NCBI GenBank assembly: GCA_945906305.1 | Contig: CAMDQT010000002.1 | Span: forward strand, 1 to 64,000 | DNA length: 64,000 nucleotides | From: Ferrithrix thermotolerans DSM 19514 | Lineage (GTDB): Bacteria; Actinomycetota; Acidimicrobiia; Acidimicrobiales; CAIXPF01 | Direction: 5' to 3' | Shown here: positions 17,001 to 24,955 of the stretch, piece after piece | How positions within the stretch are numbered: the stretch's first letter is position 1 | How the letters are laid out: every line of letters starts with the position of its first letter | Made by a program: the position numbers and the translations under genes | Notes under the pieces: model-generated | The model's database searches: none | What the model was told of the DNA's origin: nothing | Seen by the model: the letters and a program-made list of their open reading frames with translations, nothing else

Positions 17001-17536
17001 CGGACTACCTCGACACGGTGCAGAAGGTGTCTACGTCCAATGATGGGGCGTTCACCGAGGCCGTGGCCCGCAACCTCTACAAGCTGATGGCCTACAAAGA
17101 CGAGTACGAGGTGGCCCGCCTTCACCTCGAGCAGGCGGCGCGCCTGCACATCGAGAACGAGGTGGGTCCGGGTATGAAGGTCACCTACAACCTGCATCCG
17201 CCGATGCTGCGGGCGTGGGGACTGAAATCGAAGCTGGAACTCGGCCCCTGGTTCGGCCCGGTACTGGGTCAGTTGCGCAAGGGCAAGCGGGTGCGGGGCA
17301 CCTGGATGGATCCGTTCGGCCGGGCCAAAGTTCGCCGGGTCGAGCGCGGCTTGATCGTCGAGTACAAGGCCCTGGTAGAGCAGCTCGCGGCCAGGATCAA
17401 CGCCCTCAACGCGGCGGATGCGCTCACGCTGGCCCGCCTCCCCGACGTCATCCGGGGGTACGAGGACATCAAGCTCGAAAGCGTCGACGTGTATCACTCT
17501 GACCTCGCACGTCTGAAGTCCACTCTGGGGCTCTGA
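14018..17536 (+). CDS. Indolepyruvate ferredoxin oxidoreductase, fused alpha/gamma subunits
   Basis: A 1172-residue single-chain 2-oxoacid:ferredoxin oxidoreductase. It decarboxylates aryl or branched 2-oxoacids to acyl-CoA and passes electrons to ferredoxin. Domains in order: a pyruvate-oxidoreductase-like N-terminal region; CSGCPHNTGT with Cys 441/444; a ThDP domain around 450-600 (GDGTFAHSGSL); a 4Fe-4S motif CEGCGDCAMTSNC from Cys 646; and a gamma-type domain (GIGGTGVVTVSQVLG) near 745. Such IorA-IorB fusions without a full 2x4Fe-4S ferredoxin tail occur in proteobacteria and actinobacteria. GGGGAG precedes the ATG. It is monocistronic, followed by two GC-rich hairpins. Confidence 0.92.
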   Translation: MTEVMGRPASRPQAQDLEAKYREAEGQFFFTGVQALVRVPLDQMRADKIAGLRTAAFISGYQGSPLGGYDRELIAHKPLLDQYHVVHRSGLNEELGATAVFGSQLANTFPDPLYDGVLGIWYGKAPGLDRASDALRHAAYGGAQRHGGVLALTGDDPACKSSTLPSASEFTLADLHMPVLHPGNVQEILDLARHGVYLSRASGLWSSVKIVTSVADGVANAEVGPHRIQPVMPTFLYEGKPFQATVTGSVGPPTTTGIERELYEARLEVARLYGVENKLNKVTHDSPDAWIAILASGRLYHEVRQALHSLGLSEADLSALGIRLIQIGLMYPLDAAVMRQLTKGVAEVLVVEEKRNFLELHLKEALYGVTGAPVITGKTDPDGRALVQSWGALDADYLIEPLFRRLSRRIDPQRLKGPTPAPTVGLKKKIELLPSRTPYFCSGCPHNTGTKVPEGSAVGAGIGCSGMVTLMDPARVGNIMGITQMGGEGSNWIGIEPFVRTDHFIQNMGDGTFAHSGSLSVRAAVAAGAHLTFKILYNGAVAMTGGQDATGAMSVPQLSYWLRSEGVARTIITTEDKSRYRGIDLAPGVEVWARERIIEAQEELRKLNGVTVLIHDQQCAAEKRRDRKRGKVADPATRIVINERVCEGCGDCAMTSNCLSVQPVETEFGRKTRIHQSSCNKDYSCLAGDCPSFLSVVPAKGAKARVTTGRAEGGARRTPPIELSRLVEPTLRVSGTDATVRMPGIGGTGVVTVSQVLGTAATLDGKFVSGLDQTGLSQKAGPVVSDLRITTEAVSGSNKTSTGEVDLYLVFDQLVALMANNLGGCAPERTVAVVSTAKSPTGSMLRDPRAAYPSDADLRADLDAVTRAEENRYLDAGEVALGLFGDSTTANILQLGVAYQLGCLPVSAQSIEQAIELNGAAIEANKAAFRWGRMWAIDPAAVQAASQHSLDQLSKPSVKLEADIVRRGLGEGELGRIVRLRAADLVEYQNGNYAADYLDTVQKVSTSNDGAFTEAVARNLYKLMAYKDEYEVARLHLEQAARLHIENEVGPGMKVTYNLHPPMLRAWGLKSKLELGPWFGPVLGQLRKGKRVRGTWMDPFGRAKVRRVERGLIVEYKALVEQLAARINALNAADALTLARLPDVIRGYEDIKLESVDVYHSDLARLKSTLGL

Positions 17537-17543
17537 GGGCCAA

Positions 17544-17582
17544 CCGGTCGGCCCGACCGGCCCGGTCGGTTCGGGGACCGGG
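17544..17582 (+). terminator. Twin GC-rich hairpins after the IOR gene
   Basis: CCGGTCG (17544-17550) pairs with CGACCGG (17554-17560). Directly after it CCCGGTC (17561-17567) pairs with GACCGGG (17576-17582). There is no T-tract, so this may be a weak or Rho-assisted terminator. Confidence 0.45.
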
Positions 17583-17620
17583 CCGATTCGCCCCCGGCGC
17601 GGTGTGTCATGCTGCGCCCC

Positions 17621-18421
17621 ATGGATCTGCACCTGGACGGTAAACGAGCGTTGGTGACGGGCGGGACCCGGGGAATCGGCAAGGCCATTGCGCGTGCTCT
17701 CGCCACGGAGGGCTGCGACGTGATGATCGCCGGCCGCGATCGTGACGGCCTGGTGGCTTGTGCGGCGGAGTTGGGGCCGCAGACTGGCCGGCGGGTGCTG
17801 CCGGTGGTGGTCGACACCGGCGACGATGGGTCCGTCGAGGCCATGGTCGCGGCCTGTGTCGAACAGCTCGGAGGCATCGACATTCTCGTCAATAACGCCG
17901 CCAAGCCGATGGGTCAGGCGACGCCGCCCAAGCTTGCGGAAATCACCACCGAGTTGTTCTGGGACGACGTCAACGTGAAGGTGATGGGGTACCTGCGCTG
18001 CGCTCGGGCTGCGGCGCCACACATGATCGCCCAGGGCTGGGGTCGTATCATCAACATCTCCGGCCTCGGTGCTCGCAGCACCGGATCGGCCATCGGTTCG
18101 ATCCGCAATGTCGGTGTGGCGGCGTTGACCAAGAACCTCGGTGACGAACTAGGCCGTTCGGGCATCAACGTCACCGTGGTCCATCCCGGCCTCACCCGGA
18201 CCGAGCGAACGGCCTCGGTGCTCGCCGCTCGGGCCGGCGCGGCCGGTGTCGACGAGGCCGAGATGGAACGCCGCATGGGTGCTGGCAGCGCGCTGGGTCG
18301 CATCATCGAGTCCGAAGAGGTGGCCGACCTGGTGGTGTTCCTGGCCTCGCCACGTTCGGTCGCGGTGAACGGCGATGCCATCGCGTGTGGCGGCGGGCAA
18401 CTCGGCGTCATCCACTACTGA
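17621..18421 (+). CDS. SDR family protein lacking the catalytic Tyr and Lys
   Basis: A 266-residue classical-SDR fold. The cofactor loop is TGGTRGIG (13-20), with VDTGD and NNAA (91-94) as expected. Ser 147 (INISG) is present. The following segment, where the catalytic YxxxK should fall about 13 and 17 residues later, reads ARSTGSAIGSIRNVGVAALTK. It has no Tyr at all, and Asn or Val replaces Lys. The substrate loop continues PGLTRTER. It may therefore bind NAD(P) without ordinary SDR chemistry. ATG at 17621 is chosen over 17609. It heads a plus-strand run with LLM, crotonase and acyl-CoA carboxylase genes. Confidence 0.85.
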   Translation: MDLHLDGKRALVTGGTRGIGKAIARALATEGCDVMIAGRDRDGLVACAAELGPQTGRRVLPVVVDTGDDGSVEAMVAACVEQLGGIDILVNNAAKPMGQATPPKLAEITTELFWDDVNVKVMGYLRCARAAAPHMIAQGWGRIINISGLGARSTGSAIGSIRNVGVAALTKNLGDELGRSGINVTVVHPGLTRTERTASVLAARAGAAGVDEAEMERRMGAGSALGRIIESEEVADLVVFLASPRSVAVNGDAIACGGGQLGVIHY

Positions 18422-18538
18422 ACGGCGGGGCTAAGTCTGAGGCCGTCGTTGCGCTCTCTCGCGGCGCGCTGGGCACCATCAGGGGAGGGCGGGCTATCGT
18501 CGCTGCGCAGCGCCGTTCGAGTGATGGGGAACACAGCC

Positions 18539-19588
18539 ATGAAGATTGCAATGGGTATGGGGTTCTTCGACGGAAACCCGCAGAAGTTCGCCCGACGGGT
18601 CCAGGATCTTGAGGCATCGGGGGTCGACCTGGTGTGGGGCGGCGAGATCTACGGCTTCGACCTCGGTTCGTCGTTGGCCTATCTCGCCGGACAGACCTCG
18701 ACGATCGAGCTGATGACGGGCATCTTCCCCGTCTATAGCCGCACGCCGGCGCTGATCGCTCAGGTGGCTGCCACCATCGACGCGCTCTCGGGTGGCCGAT
18801 TCCATCTGGGCCTGGGCACGTCGGGTCCGCAGGTCATCGAGGGTTGGCACGGTTTGCCCTACGACAAGCCGCTACAGCGCACACGTGAGGTCATCGAGAT
18901 CTGCCGCAAGGTGTGGAACCGCGAGCCGCTGGTGCACGACGGCAAGGCGTATCACCTGCCCCTCGACGAGGCCCACGGCGGATCGGGCATGGGCAAGCCG
19001 CTCAAGTTCATGGGGCAATTACAGCGCTCGGATATTCCGATCTGGATTGCGGCCATCGGACCGAAGAATGTCCAGTTGGCGGCGGAGGTGGCCGAGGGTT
19101 GGCAGCCCATCTTCTTTGTGCCCGATAAGTTCCGTGAGGTATGGGGTGAGTCGATTCGCGCCGGTGAGGCCAAGCGTGACGCCGCCCGGGGACCGCTGCA
19201 GATCATGGGTGGCGGTCCGGTGGCCATCGGCCCCAAGGGTGATCCGTATGTGACCGAAGCTCGCGAGCGGGCCCGTGCCAACGCCGGGTTCTACGTGGGT
19301 GGCATGGGCGCGCGCGATAAAAACTTCTACAACGACTTGTTCTGCCGCTACGGCTGGGAGTCGGAAGCCAAGGAAATCCAGGACCTGTTCCTGGGCGGGC
19401 GACGCGAGGAAGCCTTCACCAAGATTCCCGACGCCTACCTCGACATGGCGACGATGTGCGGGGATGAGGGCTTCGTTCGCGAGCGGATTGCCGTGTTCAA
19501 AGAAGCCGGCGTCACCCACCTGATGATCGAACCGGTGGGCGAGAACCCCCGCGAGGTCATCGAAAAAGTCAAGGCCTGGGTCGACTGA
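18539..19588 (+). CDS. LLM class F420/flavin-dependent oxidoreductase
   Basis: A 349-residue luciferase-like monooxygenase fold (TIM barrel). Characteristic segments are MGFFDGNPQKF, GVDLVWGGEIYGFD, GIFPVYSRTPALIAQVAATIDALSGGRFHLGLGTSGPQV (seen as IDALSGGRFHLGLG then TSGPQV) and HGLPYDKPLQRTREVIEICR. These are the F420-binding and substrate-pocket regions of bacterial-luciferase and F420-reductase families. Actinobacterial members usually use coenzyme F420H2. It may oxidise or reduce an acyl-type intermediate in the same pathway as the neighbouring SDR, crotonase and carboxylase. ATG at 18539 follows GGGGAAC. An upstream start at 18449 is less likely. Confidence 0.85.
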   Translation: MKIAMGMGFFDGNPQKFARRVQDLEASGVDLVWGGEIYGFDLGSSLAYLAGQTSTIELMTGIFPVYSRTPALIAQVAATIDALSGGRFHLGLGTSGPQVIEGWHGLPYDKPLQRTREVIEICRKVWNREPLVHDGKAYHLPLDEAHGGSGMGKPLKFMGQLQRSDIPIWIAAIGPKNVQLAAEVAEGWQPIFFVPDKFREVWGESIRAGEAKRDAARGPLQIMGGGPVAIGPKGDPYVTEARERARANAGFYVGGMGARDKNFYNDLFCRYGWESEAKEIQDLFLGGRREEAFTKIPDAYLDMATMCGDEGFVRERIAVFKEAGVTHLMIEPVGENPREVIEKVKAWVD

Positions 19589-19638
19589 CCCCCAGCCCGA
19601 CGACCACGATCAAGACCACGTCACAGGAGTAGACCACG

Positions 19639-20403
19639 ATGGCAGATGAGATTCTTACCGAAGCGCGGGGCAAGGTCCTGCTGATCACGTTGAACCGGCC
19701 GGAGCAACGCAATTCAGTCAACCGGGCCCTAGCCGAGGCGTTGGCCGCGGCGCTGGACGAACTGGATGGCTCTCCCGAACTCACGGTGGGTGTGATCTCC
19801 GGTAACGGCAAGGGTTTCTCGGCGGGCATGGACCTCAAGGCCTTCGTCGAAGGCGGGATGCCCAACCTGGCGGGGCGCGGGTTCGCCGGCATTGCCGAGC
19901 GGGCGGCGCGTAAGCCGTTGATCGCCGCGGTTGAAGGCTTCGCCTTGGCCGGTGGGCTCGAGATTGCACTGTCCTGCGATCTGATCGTCGCATCGAAGGG
20001 AACCCGACTCGGTATCCCCGAGGTCGGTGTGGGCCTGTTCGCCGGTGCCGGCGCGCTGCTGCGCCTGCCTCGGGTGCTGCCCTACGGGCTGGCCATGGAG
20101 ATGGCTTTGACCGCAGATCCGATCACCGCCGAGCGGGCCTATGACCTGGGTCTGGTCAACCGTTTGGTCGAGCCGGGGGAGGCGCTCAACGTGGCGCTGG
20201 AACTTGCCGAGCGCATTGCCCGCAACGCCCCGTTGGGTCTGGCCGCCTCGAAGGAACTCATCCGCGAGCAACAGGGCCGCACCGAGGCCGAGTTCTGGGC
20301 CTATCAGGACACCGTGCTCACGTCGGTGTTCGCCTCCAAGGATGCGATCGAGGGTGCGACTGCCTTCGCCGAGAAGCGCTCGCCCAACTGGACCGGCCAG
20401 TAG
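19639..20403 (+). CDS. Enoyl-CoA hydratase/isomerase (crotonase) family
   Basis: A 254-residue crotonase fold that forms the oxyanion hole for CoA thioesters. The first oxyanion segment is VISGNGKGFSAGMDLKAF and the second is EGFALAGGLEIALSCDLIVAS, with the usual GIPEVGVGLF and RLPRVLP that follow. Gly-Gly-Leu in the oxyanion loop and the Glu of IPEVG, one of the two usual hydratase glutamates, are visible. The other (EGFALAGGLE) is also present, so hydratase activity is plausible. AGGAG lies 12 nt before the ATG. It is 50 bp after the LLM gene and 89 bp before the carboxylase, so it is probably in the same transcript. Confidence 0.88.
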   Translation: MADEILTEARGKVLLITLNRPEQRNSVNRALAEALAAALDELDGSPELTVGVISGNGKGFSAGMDLKAFVEGGMPNLAGRGFAGIAERAARKPLIAAVEGFALAGGLEIALSCDLIVASKGTRLGIPEVGVGLFAGAGALLRLPRVLPYGLAMEMALTADPITAERAYDLGLVNRLVEPGEALNVALELAERIARNAPLGLAASKELIREQQGRTEAEFWAYQDTVLTSVFASKDAIEGATAFAEKRSPNWTGQ

Positions 20404-20492
20404 ACCTCCAGCCGGATGGCGATCGCCCAACAGGCCGAACCTAAGATCGCCGGCAACGGGGCCGAGTGTGGCTATGGGGGAGAGCGCAACGA

Positions 20493-22049
20493 ATGAGTTG
20501 GCAGCCGGAGATTGATGAGCTGCGGGAACGGCAGCACTTGGCCGCGCAGATGGGTGGAGCGGAGCGTGTGGCGCGCCAGAAGGCGGCCGGGAAACTCACC
20601 ATCCGGGAGCGTTTCTCGGCCTTCGCCGACCCGGGTTCCTTCGAGGAGGTGGGGTCCACGGCGGGGGTGGGCACCTATGACGAGGACGGCAATCTCGTTT
20701 CGTTCATCCCGGCAAACTTCTTGTGCGGTACCGCCGAGGTCGATGGCCGTACGGTGATCGTGTCCGGTGACGATTTCACCGTACGCGGCGGATCCAACGA
20801 GTTCACCATCCCGGCCAAGCGTGACTTCGCCGAACGCATCGCCGTGGAGTTGCGCCTGCCCCACGTCCGCTTGGTCGATGGTATGGGCGGCGGCGGCTCG
20901 GTCAAGATGATTGAGATAAAGGGCCGTACGAGCATCCCGCAGATGTCGGGGTGGGAGACCGTCGTGGAACATCTCGGCGTGGCCCCCTCGGTGGCGCTCG
21001 CTCTGGGATCGGTGGCTGGTATCGGTGCCGCCCGGGTGGCGACGAGCCACTACTCCCTCATCGTGGCGGAGACGGCGCAAATGATGATCGCCGGCCCGGC
21101 GCTGGTCGATCAGGCATCGCTGGGCTCGGTGTCCAAAGAGGAACTCGGCCATGGCTTGATCCACACGTCCAACGGCGCAATCGACGACATGGTCGCCACG
21201 GAGGAAGAGGCCTTCGAGCGGGCCCGCCGCTTCCTGTCCTACCTGCCCCAAAACGTGTGGGAGCTGCCACCGCGGGGACCATTGACCGATGATCCGAACC
21301 GTGGGGATGAGAAGCTAATCAACATCGTGCCTCGACAACCGCGTCGAGTTTACAAGATGCGCGAAATCATCGAGAGCGTGGTGGATGTCGGCAGCTTCTT
21401 CGAGATGGGCAAGGGCTGGGGGAAGTCGATCATCACCGGCTTCGGTCGACTCGACGGCTGGCCGGTGGCCATCTTCGCCGAGGATCCTTATCAGTACGGT
21501 GGTGCTTGGACTGCGGCATCGAGCCGCAAGCTGACACGATTTCTCGACCTGGCGTCGATGTTCCACCTGCCGCTGATCCATCTCGAGGATTGCCCGGGAT
21601 TCCTCATCGGCAAGCAGTCGGAGGAGGAGGCCACGATCAGGTTTGGCTCGATGGCCCTCGCCGCCCTCGGCCAGTCCAGTAGCCCGTTCTGTTGCATCGT
21701 CATCCGTAAAGCGTTTGGCGTGGCCGGCGCGGCCAACCACAAGGGTGCCACCACTCACTTCCGCTACTCCTGGCCGTCGGGGGACTGGGGCTCGCTGCCG
21801 ATCGAAGGCGGTCTCGAGGTGGCCTACAAGGCGGAGTTGGCGCCGTTCGAGGGCGAGGAGTTCGACCGTGAGGTGGGCAAGATCCGCGATCGGCTCAACC
21901 GCTATCGCAGTCCATTCCGCTCTGCTGAGCCATTCGAGATCGAAGAGATCATCGACCCGCGCCATACCCGATCATTGTTGTGCCGTTGGGCCAACCTCGT
22001 CGCCCCGTCACGCCAACCCGGGCCGGTGAGCTGGACCTACCGTCCCTGA
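20493..22049 (+). CDS. Acyl-CoA carboxylase beta (carboxyltransferase) subunit
   Basis: A 518-residue carboxyltransferase of the propionyl/methylcrotonyl/geranyl-CoA carboxylase type. It transfers CO2 from carboxybiotin to an acyl-CoA. Both crotonase-like halves are visible: N-terminal (MGGAERVARQKAAGKLTIRER, seen as KAAGKLTIRERFSAF; VDGMGGGGSVKMIE; GSVAGIGAARVA) and C-terminal (IIESVVDVGSFFEMGKGWGKS, seen as SFFEMGKGW; LEDCPGFLIGKQSE; GAANHKGATTHFRYSWPSGDWG, seen as AANHKGATTHFRY). No biotin carboxylase alpha subunit lies nearby, so it needs a partner encoded elsewhere. ATG at 20493 follows GGGGGAGAG. The ATG at 20466 is less likely. The exact acyl-CoA is unknown. Confidence 0.87.
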   Translation: MSWQPEIDELRERQHLAAQMGGAERVARQKAAGKLTIRERFSAFADPGSFEEVGSTAGVGTYDEDGNLVSFIPANFLCGTAEVDGRTVIVSGDDFTVRGGSNEFTIPAKRDFAERIAVELRLPHVRLVDGMGGGGSVKMIEIKGRTSIPQMSGWETVVEHLGVAPSVALALGSVAGIGAARVATSHYSLIVAETAQMMIAGPALVDQASLGSVSKEELGHGLIHTSNGAIDDMVATEEEAFERARRFLSYLPQNVWELPPRGPLTDDPNRGDEKLINIVPRQPRRVYKMREIIESVVDVGSFFEMGKGWGKSIITGFGRLDGWPVAIFAEDPYQYGGAWTAASSRKLTRFLDLASMFHLPLIHLEDCPGFLIGKQSEEEATIRFGSMALAALGQSSSPFCCIVIRKAFGVAGAANHKGATTHFRYSWPSGDWGSLPIEGGLEVAYKAELAPFEGEEFDREVGKIRDRLNRYRSPFRSAEPFEIEEIIDPRHTRSLLCRWANLVAPSRQPGPVSWTYRP

Positions 22050-22050
22050 A

Positions 22051-22081
22051 GTGTGGTCACCCTCAGCGAGGGTGACCACAC
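22051..22081. terminator. Perfect 14-bp stem-loop between convergent genes
   Basis: GTGTGGTCACCCTC (22051-22064) and GAGGGTGACCACAC (22068-22081) are perfectly complementary with a 3-nt AGC loop. They sit in the 55-bp gap between the carboxylase and the NYN gene. No T-run follows on either strand. Confidence 0.6.
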
Positions 22082-22104
22082 CATGGTAAGGGTGACCGCG
22101 GCGC

Positions 22105-23871
22105 TCAGCTTGCGGGCGGTGCCGTGGGGGTTGCAGCCTCATCGGCCTTCGTCGAGCGACGACGGCGCGCGGCCGGCTTGCGGGGCGCAGCGTCACTCTG
22201 CGGCGTCGTGTCCGCGCCGAGGTCCGCCGCGGCAACGACGGGGTCGGTGGCAGGGAGAGGGACAGGGTCACTGTGATCCGCTGCAGTTGCCGCCTTGCGG
22301 GTGGGGGCCCGGCGTTTGCGCGGGGTCGCCTCGGCGGCTGGGCTGGCTTGCTCCGGCGGCTCGGACGGAGTTAGCTCGGCTGGGGGCGTTCGGACAATCT
22401 GCGCCTGCCTGGCGGTGGTCCGCTGGGTCGGCTCGGCCGCGCTGGTTTCCGGCGCCACGCCCTGGTGGATGGGCGCGAGGTCCTCGTTGCTGGTGAGCGG
22501 CGCGCTGTCCAACCCGGCTGGATCGAGGCTGGTGGAGGCGTCGTCGCTCTCGCCCAGTTCGGCCCGGCCGCCGCGCCCGCGCCCGCGGCCGCCGCGGCCG
22601 CGGCGGGGACGCGCCGCAAGCCCGGCGTCGAGCGCAGCCTCGGTGTCGCTGGACTGAGGGCCAGCCGCCGTGGTGACCGTATTGGCGGTGGCCGCAGGCT
22701 CGGGGTCCGACGCGACGGGCCGCGGGGCCACCTTCGGCCGCCCGGCAACGACGGTCAGGAGGTAGTCATCGGCATCGTCGTTCCACTCCATGGCGATGAG
22801 GCCGCGGGCTACGGCGGCCTTCGCAAACTGCAGGAAGCCTCCGAAGCCGAAGCGCTTCTCGCTGAACTCGGTTTCGACCCGGCGTAGTTGCGTCTTCAGG
22901 CCGGACAACGGCGTACCGCTGCTGCCCGCCGGAGCGAGCCGTTCGACGGTGTCTGCGAGCAGTTCGAAGGCGTGGCCGACTTCGCCGAGGCTGTTGTCGC
23001 TGGGGAACAGTACGTCGGGGTCACCGGCGCTGGAACTCTCGGCGAGTTCGATGACGCCCCGTTCGGAGAGGCTGCGCAGCAGTTCGGTGAAGCCTCGAAA
23101 GCCGTGATCTGCTTCGTTGAAGGTGGACTCCTTGCGCAGAATCGCCCGCTTCAACGAGGAGGCGCGCACCGCGCCGCTCGTGCGTTCGAGCCCGGAAAGG
23201 GTTTGGGTGATCAGGCGTTCGACCTGCTCGATGGTGGTAGGACCTTCTGCACCCGCCTCGGCCCCGGTGTCGCTGGCGTCGCTGGCGTCGCTGGTGTCGC
23301 TGAGTTCTCCCAGTTCTCCAACATCGCCGACCTGGGGTCGTCGTCGCCGTCCGCCGGAGCCGCGCGGCACGATGATGCGTCGTTTGGGGACTTCCACGCC
23401 TTCGAGCCGTTCATAGAACAGAAACTCGTCGCACGCCGGTGGCAGTAGGGCGGAGGTGGACATTTGCACACCCAGTCCGATTACCTGTTTGTTGTGTTCG
23501 CGCAGCTTGTGGACCAGCGGCGTGAAGTCGCTGTCGCCGGTGCCGAGCACGAAGGTGGTGATGTAATCGCGCTCGAGGCAGAGCTCTACCGCATCCACCG
23601 CCATCTTGATGTCGGCGGCGTTTTTGCGCACGGAGCCCATGCGCTGGGGGATCTCGATGAGTTCTACGTGGAAGCGGGTGAGCATCCGGCCGTCTTCGCC
23701 GAACTTCAGCCAATCGGCATACGCTCGGCGGACGACCACACGGCCCCGGTCGGCGAGGGCGTCGGCCACGGGCTTGAAGTCGAAGGCCATGCCTCCGAGG
23801 TTCTCGCGGGCGCCGATGGCCAGGTTCTCGTAGTCGAGGAAGAGGGCGATCCGTTCTTCGTCAGCACTCAT
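22105..23871 (-). CDS. NYN nuclease-like protein with two OST-HTH domains and an RGG-rich tail
   Basis: A 588-residue protein. The N-terminal NYN (PIN-like, LabA/DUF88) domain (about 4-155) keeps the acidic metal-binding residues: Asp in LFLDYEN (13), NAADIKMAVDAV, and GTGDSDF (113/115). A short repetitive Ser-Asp linker (about 190-205) follows. Two OST-HTH/LOTUS-type RNA-binding domains lie near 212-289 (KRAILRKESTFNEADHGFRG, GVIEL) and 298-374 (LKTQLRRVETEFSEKRFGFG, GLIAM). The last 200 residues are low complexity, with an RPRRGRGGRGRGRGGR box at about 421-436 and basic patches. By family knowledge such proteins are predicted RNA-processing nucleases. ATG at 23871 gives the standard MSADEERIALFLDYEN opening. 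Confidence 0.9.
   Translation of the reverse strand: MSADEERIALFLDYENLAIGARENLGGMAFDFKPVADALADRGRVVVRRAYADWLKFGEDGRMLTRFHVELIEIPQRMGSVRKNAADIKMAVDAVELCLERDYITTFVLGTGDSDFTPLVHKLREHNKQVIGLGVQMSTSALLPPACDEFLFYERLEGVEVPKRRIIVPRGSGGRRRRPQVGDVGELGELSDTSDASDASDTGAEAGAEGPTTIEQVERLITQTLSGLERTSGAVRASSLKRAILRKESTFNEADHGFRGFTELLRSLSERGVIELAESSSAGDPDVLFPSDNSLGEVGHAFELLADTVERLAPAGSSGTPLSGLKTQLRRVETEFSEKRFGFGGFLQFAKAAVARGLIAMEWNDDADDYLLTVVAGRPKVAPRPVASDPEPAATANTVTTAAGPQSSDTEAALDAGLAARPRRGRGGRGRGRGGRAELGESDDASTSLDPAGLDSAPLTSNEDLAPIHQGVAPETSAAEPTQRTTARQAQIVRTPPAELTPSEPPEQASPAAEATPRKRRAPTRKAATAADHSDPVPLPATDPVVAAADLGADTTPQSDAAPRKPAARRRRSTKADEAATPTAPPAS
23267..23302. repeat. Four 9-bp tandem repeats in the NYN linker
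   Basis: (GTG/GCG)TCGCTG units occur four times in a row with only a C/T change. On the minus strand they encode the Ser-Asp-Thr/Ala repeats joining the NYN and first OST-HTH domains. Confidence 0.75.
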
Positions 23872-24053
23872 GAGCCACCAGCGACGGCGCACATGCGCTT
23901 GGCCTGTGCCTCTGTCGGTGTCATTGTCATGACCGCAGCGTAGGCGCCGTGGCGACCATTACCGACGATCGGCCCCGCTTGCTGTGGTCCTGGAATCAGT
24001 GTGCCGTGTGCGCCCTTGGCGTTGCATGCCCCGTCGGCAGCCTGCCAAAGCGG

Positions 24054-24827
24054 TCAGCGCAACCAGAAGTTGACGGCGACGACAACCCCGATCGTCACCA
24101 CCACGGAGCGTAGAAGCCGAGGCCTCATGTGGCGCACGAGGCGTCCGCCGACAAATCCGCCGATCAGGCTGGCTGGGGCCATGACCAGCACCAGGGACCA
24201 CACCAGCTTGCCGGAAGACAGGAAATACGTGGCTGCCACGAGGTTGGCGATGAAGGCCACCAGTTGCTTGAGGACATTGATGCGGACCATCGAATCGTCC
24301 AGGCACAGGCTGAGCACGGCCAACGCCATGATGCCCATACCGGCCCCGAAATAGCCCGCGTAGATGCCGATGGCGAACACGGCGACGATGACCGAGGGTG
24401 GTGAGACCAGGGCTGTTTCGCCTTCCGACCACGGTGGTCGGGGAGGCAACGCCGCCCTGATGCGGTCGCCCATCGCCAGCAGGGCACAGGCACCGAGGAG
24501 TAAAAACGGTACCAGCGAGCGGAAGAGCTCCTCCGGCGAAAGCACCAACAGGATCGAACCGATGAGCCCGCCGACGGCTGCGGCCGCAACGATCGGGGGA
24601 AGCCTGCGACGCTGGCGCGTCAGATCGTCACGTTGGGCGAACGTGCCCCCGAAGTAGCCCGGACACAGCGCCACCGTGTTGGTGATGTTCGAAGTGACCG
24701 CCGGTAGACCCAACGCCATGAGGGTGGGGAACGTGATCAACGTGCCACCGCCAGCGACCGCATTGACCGCGCCGGCGGCGAGCGCAGCGAGCGCGGCCAG
24801 GCCGTGGTCAACGACGGAGAGTTCCAT
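24054..24827 (-). CDS. Sulfite exporter TauE/SafE family permease
   Basis: A 257-residue membrane protein with about eight hydrophobic helices. Both family half-repeats are visible: AGAVNAVAGGGTLITFPTLMALGLP near residue 20, and the internal YAGYFGAGMGIMALAVL near 155. TauE/SafE proteins export sulfite, sulfoacetate and other organosulfur or small anions. The substrate cannot be told here. TACAGT lies 7 nt before its ATG. It is divergent from the N-carbamoyl amidase. About 180 bp without features lie between its stop and the NYN start. Confidence 0.87.
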   Translation of the reverse strand: MELSVVDHGLAALAALAAGAVNAVAGGGTLITFPTLMALGLPAVTSNITNTVALCPGYFGGTFAQRDDLTRQRRRLPPIVAAAAVGGLIGSILLVLSPEELFRSLVPFLLLGACALLAMGDRIRAALPPRPPWSEGETALVSPPSVIVAVFAIGIYAGYFGAGMGIMALAVLSLCLDDSMVRINVLKQLVAFIANLVAATYFLSSGKLVWSLVLVMAPASLIGGFVGGRLVRHMRPRLLRSVVVTIGVVVAVNFWLR

Positions 24828-24834
24828 GGCGTTG

Positions 24835-24840
24835 ACTGTA
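24835..24840 (-). promoter_or_regulatory. TANNNT -10 box, leaderless start
   Basis: On the minus strand TACAGT lies 7 nt before the ATG at 24827 of the TauE gene. Confidence 0.5.
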
Positions 24841-24943
24841 GGTGGCCCGGTGCGACGGCGCGGGGCACCGAGCTGGGCCTGAAAGGGCCAACCGGCGACC
24901 CCAGCATGGAGGCCGCAGCATCGCGTCGAATCAGGCCTGCTCC

Positions 24944-24949
24944 TACGAT
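24944..24949 (+). promoter_or_regulatory. TANNNT -10 box, leaderless start
   Basis: TACGAT ends 6 nt before the GTG at 24956. This box decides that start over the longer frame from 24842. Confidence 0.5.
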
Positions 24950-24955
24950 GGAGCG

